This document shows, piece after piece, positions 1 to 8,300 of a DNA stretch of 25,432 nt. Source of the stretch: JBEBVQ01 sp964636205 (GTDB lineage Bacteria; Bacteroidota; Bacteroidia; Chitinophagales; Chitinophagaceae); assembly GCA_964636205.1 (NCBI GenBank), contig CAZWPF010000038.1:1-25432 (forward strand). Reading direction: 5' to 3'. A model generated the notes under the pieces. That model was not told where the DNA came from. It saw only the letters and a list, made by a program, of their open reading frames with translations, and ran no database searches. The translations under genes and the position numbers were made by a program. Within the stretch, counting starts at the first letter, position 1; the number at the start of each line of letters is the position of its first letter.

Positions 1-978
1 CGTACTTTGGAGCCTTGCCGCAAAGCATTGCAAGATGCAGGGATGAGCACAAATGATATCGACGAAGTGATTTTGGTAGGGGGGTCTACACGTATTCCTA
101 AAATCCAGGAAGTAGTAGAGCGCTTCTTCGGAAGAAAGCCAAATAAAGGGGTGAATCCTGATGAAGTAGTTGCCGTAGGCGCTGCGATTCAAGGTGGCGT
201 ACTGAGCGGTGATGTAAAAGATGTATTGTTGCTCGACGTAACTCCGCTTAGTCTGGGTATCGAAACATATGGTGGTGTAATGACCCGTTTGATCGAGTCA
301 AATACTACTATTCCTACTAAGAAAAGTGAAACTTTTTCTACTGCCAGCGATAATCAGCCAAGCGTTGAAATTAACGTAATACAAGGTGAACGCCCAATGG
401 CTAAGGACAATAAATCTTTGGGACGCTTCATCCTCGACGGTATTCCACCGGCTCCGCGTGGTGTTCCTCAAATCGAAGTTACCTTCGATATCGACGCTAA
501 CGGTATCTTAAACGTGACTGCAAAAGATAAGGGAACCGGTAAGCAACAGAATATCAGAATTGAAGCTGGTAGCGGTTTGAGCAAGGAAGAGATCGAAAGA
601 ATGAAGGCGGAAGCTAAGGCCAACGAAGAAGCCGATCGTATTGTGCGTGAAAAAGTTGAGAAACTGAATATGGCAGATGGCTTGATCTTCAATTCTGAAA
701 AGCAATTGAAAGAATACGGTGATAAGATCCCGGCTGACCAGAAATCGAAGATTGAAGCGGCAATGAATCAACTTCGGGAAGCACATAAAGCTGAGAATCT
801 GGAAAGCATCGATAAGCTGGCTGAAGAACTGAATGCCGCATGGCAAGAAGCAAGTCAGCATATCTATAACGCGCAGCAGCAAGCTGGCGGAGATGCAACA
901 GGGGCTAATCAACAAGCTGATTCCGGTGCCGCTAGCGGCGATAATATCGCAGATGCCGAGTATGAAGAAGTGAAGTAA
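1..978 (+). CDS. dnaK: Chaperone DnaK (Hsp70), C-terminal part
   Basis: This is the 3' half of the Hsp70 chaperone gene. It is open at the left edge (reading frame 1) and supplies 325 residues, roughly half of a normal DnaK of about 630-640. Visible are the end of the ATPase domain (VGGSTRIP around local residue 25, then NPDEVVAVGAAIQGG), the inter-domain linker LLLDVTPLSLGIET, the substrate-binding beta domain (QGERPMAKDNKSLGRF, GIPPAPRGVPQIEVTFDIDANGI) and the helical lid. The protein closes with a Gln/Ala/Gly-rich tail and the conserved terminal DAEYEEVK. It refolds client proteins in the cytoplasm with DnaJ and GrpE. Neither partner gene is in the window, although they could lie upstream. 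A strong hairpin terminator follows 22 bases after the stop codon. The apparent TTG start at base 7 is internal and not the real start. Confidence 0.98.
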   Translation, partial: RTLEPCRKALQDAGMSTNDIDEVILVGGSTRIPKIQEVVERFFGRKPNKGVNPDEVVAVGAAIQGGVLSGDVKDVLLLDVTPLSLGIETYGGVMTRLIESNTTIPTKKSETFSTASDNQPSVEINVIQGERPMAKDNKSLGRFILDGIPPAPRGVPQIEVTFDIDANGILNVTAKDKGTGKQQNIRIEAGSGLSKEEIERMKAEAKANEEADRIVREKVEKLNMADGLIFNSEKQLKEYGDKIPADQKSKIEAAMNQLREAHKAENLESIDKLAEELNAAWQEASQHIYNAQQQAGGDATGANQQADSGAASGDNIADAEYEEVK

Positions 979-1000
979 ATTAATGCTTCAACTATATAAA

Positions 1001-1038
1001 ATGAGTTATGGGCTTTCGCTCATAACTCATTTTTTTTT
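1001..1038. terminator. Bidirectional intrinsic terminator between dnaK and pntAA
   Basis: A perfect 10-bp stem (1001-1010 with 1021-1030) encloses a 10-base loop. It is followed on the plus strand by eight Ts. On the minus strand the stem is followed by TTTTATATAG, so it can also stop transcripts of the convergent transhydrogenase gene. The two genes end 85 bases apart and share it. Confidence 0.92.
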
Positions 1039-1063
1039 GCTCTGACTTAGGATCCTAAAGCGA

Positions 1064-2149
1064 TCATTGCTCTTTTCTGATGCAAGTGCTCTTTACGATA
1101 TCATCCTCAAAATTCAAGTTCAGTTGTCCCTCTGAATTAATAATTAATTTAAGAAAATTGTGCACATTATTACTGTACAATTTACTGGCGTCCGCCGGCA
1201 TTGTTGCAGGCAAAGTAGATGTCCCGATGATGGATACTCCTTTGTGTACTACGGTTTCATTGTCCCGCGTCAGTTCGGTATTTCCTCCGGTTGCAGCCGC
1301 TAAATCCACAATGACCGATCCCTCACGCATATTCTCGATCATTTCTTTAGTTACCAAGATGGGCGCTCGCTGGCCCGGAATTTGAGCAGTGGTGATGACT
1401 ATGTTAGATTTTGCAATCTGCTCATGAATTTTTGCCTTCTGACGTTTTTGAAACTCCTCAGATTGTTCCACTGCATAACCTCCGGCATTAGTTGGGTCTG
1501 AAACCCCTTCTACTTCTATAAATTTGGCACCCAAGCTCATCACCTCTTCCTTTACCGCGGGTCTGGTATCAAACACAGACACCACTGCACCCAATCGTTT
1601 TGCCGTCGCAATTGCTTGCAAACCCGCAACACCTGCACCTAGAATCAACACTTTAGCGGGGGCAATACTTCCGGCAGCAGTCATAAACATCGGAAAATAC
1701 CGACAATAAGTATTCGCTGCCAGTAAGACTGCTTTATAGCCGGCAATATTTGCTTGCGAACTTAAGACATCCATTGCTTGAGCACGGGTAGTACGAGGGA
1801 TCGAATCTATACTAAAAATCACATAACCCTTTGCTTTCCAATCCTCAATCCTCTCTTTTTGTATTAAGGGTAGATACATGCCTATCAGCACCTGACCCAT
1901 TTTATTGCCCGAAGCAGGAATGTTTTCGCTGTGCATCGATAATAATATATCGGCTCCTCCGGCAATTTCGGATGCAGTTTTTATCAACGCTCCTGCTGCG
2001 ATGTATTTTTCATCATTGTGGTAAGATGCCGCTCCGGCATCGGTCTCTACCCAAACTATTACCTTTAATTTGGTCAATTCGCGAACAGTATCCGGTACCA
2101 ACGATACCCGGGTTTCCGGTTTTCTTTCCTTTAAAACACCAATTATCAT
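1064..2149 (-). CDS. pntAA: NAD(P) transhydrogenase subunit alpha, part 1 (NAD-binding domain I)
   Basis: The 361-residue protein matches the soluble NAD(H)-binding domain of proton-translocating transhydrogenase, which moves hydride between NADH and NADP+ coupled to the proton gradient. Visible are the N-terminal MIIGVLKERKPETRVSLVP, the PRTTRAQAMDVLSSQANIAGYKA motif (residues 119-140), the Rossmann loop GAGVAG (171-176) with FDTRPAV (193-199), and GSVIVDLAAATGGN. Alanine dehydrogenase shares this fold, but the SSQANIAGYKA segment and the FDTRPAVKEEV stretch favour transhydrogenase. The length fits a split alpha subunit lacking the membrane helices. The membrane alpha-2 and beta subunits (pntAB, pntB) normally follow in the same operon. 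Here the gene runs straight into the dnaK terminator with nothing behind it, so the partners must be elsewhere or absent. The ATG at 2149 begins the conserved N-terminus. Confidence 0.9.
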   Translation of the reverse strand: MIIGVLKERKPETRVSLVPDTVRELTKLKVIVWVETDAGAASYHNDEKYIAAGALIKTASEIAGGADILLSMHSENIPASGNKMGQVLIGMYLPLIQKERIEDWKAKGYVIFSIDSIPRTTRAQAMDVLSSQANIAGYKAVLLAANTYCRYFPMFMTAAGSIAPAKVLILGAGVAGLQAIATAKRLGAVVSVFDTRPAVKEEVMSLGAKFIEVEGVSDPTNAGGYAVEQSEEFQKRQKAKIHEQIAKSNIVITTAQIPGQRAPILVTKEMIENMREGSVIVDLAAATGGNTELTRDNETVVHKGVSIIGTSTLPATMPADASKLYSNNVHNFLKLIINSEGQLNLNFEDDIVKSTCIRKEQ

Positions 2150-2180
2150 AATTAAGTTGAGTATAATTCAGGGTGAATAC

Positions 2181-2215
2181 GAAAGTTAAATCTTTTAATT
2201 CAGATGCCGCACAAT
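2181..2215 (-). promoter_or_regulatory. Possible pntAA promoter
   Basis: On the minus strand TAACTTTC (2188-2181) matches the Bacteroidota -7 element TAnnTTTG at all but the last base. A TTG lies about 23 bases further upstream (2214-2212). Both sit within 70 bases of the start codon. This is a weak call made by eye. Confidence 0.3.
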
Positions 2216-2264
2216 AATAATATGATTTCTCATGTGAAAGATATTTTAAAATTAGGAAAAATGC

Positions 2265-2272
2265 TATTTTTG
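2265..2272 (+). promoter_or_regulatory. -7 promoter element for the giant repeat-protein operon
   Basis: TATTTTTG is an exact match to the Bacteroidota primary sigma-factor -7 motif TAnnTTTG. A clear TTTG -33 box is not seen; only a T-run occurs at 2244-2247, near the expected distance. Transcription would start near 2279, giving a leader of about 65 bases that contains the hairpin at 2286-2308. Confidence 0.5.
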
Positions 2273-2285
2273 TTGGACTTCCAGG

Positions 2286-2308
2286 TGCCTATAGGGAGAG
2301 GATAGGCA
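2286..2308 (+). promoter_or_regulatory. Leader hairpin upstream of the giant repeat-protein gene
   Basis: TGCCTAT (2286-2292) pairs perfectly with ATAGGCA (2302-2308) around the all-purine loop AGGGAGAGG. With the predicted start site near 2279, the hairpin would sit almost at the 5' end of the mRNA. No T-run follows, so it is not an intrinsic terminator. A stabilising or regulatory role is only inferred. Confidence 0.5.
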
Positions 2309-2344
2309 GCTTCTATATTATTGTATTAACCCTAAAGAGCTGGT

Positions 2345-5300
2345 ATGGCTTTACGATTATACGCACGTATTTTGACAGTGTGTATGATATTTATGCCTAT
2401 GTTGTCTCATGGACAGCTTAGTGCGGATTTTCATGCAAGTGTGCAATCCGGATGTGCCCCGGTGGTAGTTCATTATACGGATAACAGTGCCGGTAACCCG
2501 GTACAATGGCAATGGGATTTGGGAAATGGTACCCATTCTACATCGCAAAATCCATCAACGACTTACGTGCTTCCCGGCAATTACACCGTTTCTCTTACTG
2601 TCTATGATGTCAATGGTACTTCCAAAACGACAACACGGACAAACTACATTAATATCACGCCAACACCAGAGGTTAGCTTTTACGCTTCAGACAGCTTAAA
2701 TCTTTGTCCGCCGGCAACCATTAATTTCACCAATACTACTAATCCTGTTGCTCCCGGTCCGGCGAATTACACATGGGATTTTGGAGATGGGAATAGTTCC
2801 AACTTGCCTAATCCGTCCCATACCTATACAGCCACCGGTAATTATACGGTAACCTTAGTTGCCACCAATAGCGTAGGGTGTTCAGGTATTCGCTCAAGAA
2901 AAATTCAGATTGTAAATAAGCCGAAGGCAGACTTTAGTTCTGTGGATTCGATAGGTTGTACCATTCCGCTTAGCGCCCGATTTACCAATACATCCACCAA
3001 TGCAAGTTCTTATACCTGGGATTTTGGTGATGGGTCCACTTCAACTTCGAGTGCTGCTACAGTAAATTATACCTATACTTCAGCCGGAAATTATACAGTG
3101 AAGCTAATTGCCCGGAACCCTAGTGGATGTGCTGATACACTCGTGCGCACCAATTACATTAGAATGGGGCGTCCGACCGCCGGCTTTAATTTGAGTAGCA
3201 ATACGATTTGCGCGGGGACCAGTGTTAGTTTTACTAATACAAGCACCGGGGCCAGTTCATACCGTTGGGACTATGACGGTATCTCGTCAACAGCAACCAC
3301 ACCACCGGCGAGAACATTTAATACCGCCGGTACGTATACCATCAGACTGATAGCAAACCAGGGGACCTGTTCTGATACGTTGATCAAACAACTGACCGTA
3401 ATCGCACGTCCGGTTTCTAGTTTTACCGCAGACAGCCTGGCTGGTTGCAGGATTCCACACACCGTTAAGTTTAACAACACCAGCACCGGTGCAAACAGCT
3501 ATGTATGGACGCTTAGTCCGGGAGTGACTTCGACTGTCGCAAACCCAACATTTACTTACAATACTACCGGTAACTATACCGTTACATTGACTGCTATAAG
3601 CAGTGCAGGGTGTAGTACGGCTTCTTCTCAGACTGTCCGGGTGGCTCGACCTATTCCGAATATTAGTGTATTGCCACAGCTTGGGGGTTGTATCAATGAG
3701 GTACTCCGATTTTCAGCAAGCGTTACCTCTCCTCCATATCCTATAAGCGTATATCGCTGGGATTTTGGCGACGGTACCGTTGCTACCGGTCAGAATGTTA
3801 CCCACGCGTATGCTATGCCAGGAGTTTATAACGTGATCTTGACGGCAACAACGACGAATGGATGCGTTTTTACACAGATTCAGGAGTTAGAGATTAGTTC
3901 GAAACCGACTGCCGGATTTATTGCTACACCGCAAAATGTGTGCTTAGACGATGAAGTTATTTTTACCAATACCAGTACCGGAGCAAATAGGTACAGATGG
4001 GTTTTTGGTGATGGTAAAACCGCCCAGGTGGAGCATTCAAACCCGGTGCCCCATTTGTACCACGATACCGGTCAGTTTACAATCACTCTAATTGCATGGA
4101 ATAAATTTTGTACCGACACCCTGCTTAGGCCACGGTTTGTGTATGTCAACGGACCGGCTGCATTGTTTACTCCTGTTTACGATTGTGCTGATAGGCTAAG
4201 TGTTTCTTTTATTAATAATTCTCAGCGGGCGGTTAGTTACGACTGGGATTTCGGGGATGGTAATCAAAGTACGCAGCAACTGCCGGCACATACATATGCT
4301 TCAGAAGGTGCATACACCATCCGTTTGATTGTAACAGATGTCTATGGTTGTCATGATACTGCCCTGGCAAACATCGAGTTGAGAAACCAACCGACGGTAG
4401 ATTTTACTGTAAGTGATTCTACAATTTGCAAAGGGGAGTCGGTTGCTTTCACCAGGATTGGTCCGGCCGTTCCGCGAGATTATACATATAGATGGTCTTT
4501 CGGTTTACCACCGATTGATAATAATGCTTCTGCAACTATTAATAAGGTATATAATACAGCAGGAGTATATGATGTAAGTCTGATGGTAACGGATAAGTAT
4601 ACCGGTTGTGTGGATACCTTTACTAAACAGAGTTATATGCGGGTCGGCGCACCGGTTCCTGAGTTCGTAATCAGTCCGGATCCCGCAGTAGGCTGTAATC
4701 CACTTACTATTAATTTTTCGGATAACTCAACAGCACCCGGAAGTACCGTTACTGAGCGTATTTGGACCTTTGGAGATGGCGCCGTTTTAGGAGGTAACAA
4801 TTCCGGTCCCTCACACACTTATAATTCATTAACGCGACAGAGTTATTCAGTAAAGTTGGTTGTGAAGGACGCAAATGGGTGCAGTGACTCTGTAACTAAG
4901 AATAATATTGTTCAAATTACTCGTCCATCCGCCAATTTCACACATCCTGCAACAATCTGCGTTAATCAGCCGCTCAATTTTAATAATACATCACTTCGGG
5001 CGGTTTCTTATATATGGGATTTTGGAGACGGTTCAACAAGTGCGGCTATAGATCCTGTGCACACCTATGTTACAGAAGGGGTTTATACAGTTCGGTTGAT
5101 CGCCATTAATAGTGATGGTTGCCGAGATACTTTGATCAAGTCTAATGCTATTACGGTCAACAAAGTTGTAGCTGGCTTTACGGTCAGCGATTCCATTGCA
5201 GATTGTCCTCCGCTGGTAGTACAGTTTACTAATATATCTACCGGTGCAAATGCCTATAATTGGAGCTTTGGGAACGGAATTTCATCAACTTTAACTGACC

Positions 5301-8300
5301 CCACCAGTGTATATACCGCACCAGGTGTTTATCCCGTGGTTTTGAGAGCATATGGAAATGGTTGCTCAGATTCTGCGACATTTGATATTCGAGTGCAGGG
5401 GCCTAATGCGCAAGGTTCGTTTAACTATTCTCCGGTATCCGGATGTGTCCCTCTTACGGTTAATTTTTCTGCCGTCGCTGTTAATACTACCCAATACAGT
5501 TGGGATATGAACAATGGAACAACGGGATCCACAACTACAGGTAGTTTCAGTTATACATTTACAGAACCGGGTGAGTTCCTACCCGTATTAGTATTGAGCA
5601 ATAGTGCAAATTGTGATATTGCGGTCGTTGGTCTGGACACTATTAAGGTCTATGATATAAAGGGAGAATTTTCTGTTTCGGCTGATGCGTTTTGCGTTGG
5701 TGTGCCGCTTCAGTTTCACGACACGGTAACCAATTTTGGTTCGCTGCCGATAACCAGATTTTGGGATTTCGACGATGGCAATACAAGCAGCCAAGAAGAT
5801 CCAATACATACTTTTAGTGCTGCCGGTACCTACGATGTGCAGCTGATTGTCTTTAACGGAAATAACTGTACCGATACATTTACTCACAGAATTACCATCC
5901 ATGACTTGCCGAATGTTACGGTAACTTCGAACCCTCCGGTAATCTGTACCAACGATTTTGTACAGTTACAGGCTGCGGGCGCGATTGATTATTCTTGGTC
6001 GCCGGCAACGGATTTGTCATGTACCAATTGTAGTAATCCTTCGCTCCGACCCACGGCACCTCTTGTGTATACTGTGACGGGTACAGATATGAATGGTTGC
6101 GCAGATACAGCATCCATCAATGTGGCGCCCGGGGTACGTCCGCAAATAACTGTTTCATCAGATACTACTGTATGCTTTGGTGAGCAATTTAATTTGGTCG
6201 CCAGTGGTGCTGCTGCCTTCGAATGGTCGCCGGCTACTGATTTATCATGTAGTAACTGTCCCTCGCCAATAGTTACACCCACTGCAACTACAACTTACCG
6301 CGTTGTGGGTACAAACAATATTGGTTGTACGGATACCGCATATGTTACCGTAACGGTAAATCCTTTACCTGTATTGAATTTGACTCCTTCGCAAAGTATT
6401 TGTAATCAAACAAGCATTCAGCTTTCTGTTTCCGGTGCAAATGCCTATAATTGGTCGCCAGGTACAGGTTTGTCTTGCACTACTTGTCCTGACCCCATCG
6501 CGAGTCCGCCGACTACTACAACTTATACTGTCGAGGGAACAGATCTCAACGGCTGTACAGATACTGGCAGAGTAACGATCACAGTGGATGCCAGACCACA
6601 AGTTTTGGTATTCGACAGGGATGTCTGCGTAGGTGATACGGTAATTTTACGAGCATCCGGAGCTGTAAGCTATAATTGGTCGCCCGCGACCGGTTTGTCT
6701 TGTACTAATTGTGATGCTCCTGTGGCATCCCCTGCAGCAACTACCACTTACACGGTAGTCGGAGCATTTGCCGGCGGTTGTGCAGATACTACAACAGTGA
6801 CTGTGACGGTAAATCCACTGCCGACTATTGCAGTAGGTGCTGATACGGCTATTTGCCTTGGTGAAAGTGTATCGTTGAAGGCAACAGGTGGTGTGGATTA
6901 TTCCTGGACACCCGCCGCCGGATTGTCTTGTATTAATTGTGATGACCCAATTGCTACCCCCTCCAATACAACGACCTATGTAGTGGGCGGTAAAGACGCA
7001 AACGGTTGTATCAATTATGATAATGTTGTCGTGCAGGTCAATCCTTTACCCGTTGTGGATGCAGGTATGAATCGTACGATTTGTCAGGGGGATACTATTC
7101 ATCTTCTGGCTATCGGAGCCGATAGTTATAGCTGGGACAATGACCCGAGCTTGTCTTGTCTGAACTGTCCTGACCCGATTGCTAAGCCTGCAGGCCCGAC
7201 TACTTATCGAGTAACGGGTACAGATGCAGACGGGTGCTCTCTGACTGACTCGATCTTGATCAGCTTCCACCCAACACCAGTACTGAACCTAGGTGGTGAC
7301 AGAGAAGTTTGCATTGGGGATACTCTAAATCTTCGAGCGACTGGTGGTCTGAGTTATCAATGGTCGCCAGCGACGGGATTATCTTGTACCAATTGCGATG
7401 CGCCTGTTGCATCGCCGACCACTACAACAACATATTCGGTTGTGGGAACATTCACCGGTGGTTGTATTGATTCTGGTAAAATTACAGTTACAGTCAATCC
7501 CTTGCCGGAAATAAAGGCAGACACTGACACCGCTATATGCTTGGGTGAAAGCGTTAGTATGAAAGCGACAGGCGGAGCGAGTTATTCATGGTCCCCTGGT
7601 GCGGGTTTGTCCTGTATTAATTGTGACAACCCAATAGCTTCTCCTATCGATACTACCGAATATATTGTGAGAGGAGTAGATGCAAAGGGCTGTGTTAATT
7701 TTGATACAGTTGTTGTGCGCATTATGCCATTGCCTGTTGTAGACGCCGGTATCAACCGATTGGTTTGTCGGGGCGATACGGTTCATCTATCGGCTTCCGG
7801 TGCATCTAGTTATACTTGGGATAATATTGCCGGCTTGTCTTGTTTGAACTGTCCGGATCCCATCGCTATGCCAGTAACACCGACAAATTACCGTGTTGTG
7901 GGCGTTGATACAAATGGTTGTATCGCCTCTGCTCTAGTCTCAGTTGGGTTCCACGCTCAGCCGGTATTAAGTGGTGGTGGTAATAGGGATTTGTGTATCG
8001 GTGATACATTAACATTGTTCGCGACCGGTGGTAATAATTATAGTTGGAGTCCTGCGACTGATTTGTCTTGTACAAACTGTCCTAGTCCGCTCGCGTGGCC
8101 ATCGACGACTACTACTTATACATTGAAGGGCGCAAGTCAGGAAGGATGCTGGGATTCTGTACAGGTTACCGTTACGGTTCATCCGACGCCAATTGTGAGT
8201 GCAGGTGCCGACAGGGAAATTTGTTTGGGAGAGTCCACCACTCTTACTGGTAGCGGTGCAGCAAACTACAGTTGGTCACCCGCGGCCGGACTGAGTTGCG

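Noticed and set aside
1047..1058. TTAGGATCCTAA 12-bp palindrome between dnaK and pntAA
   Set aside because: It lies downstream of both convergent genes, where an operator makes no sense, and is short enough to occur by chance.
1064..2149. Alanine dehydrogenase as the identity of this gene
   Set aside because: The SSQANIAGYKA and FDTRPAVKEEV segments and the C-terminal pattern fit transhydrogenase alpha better.
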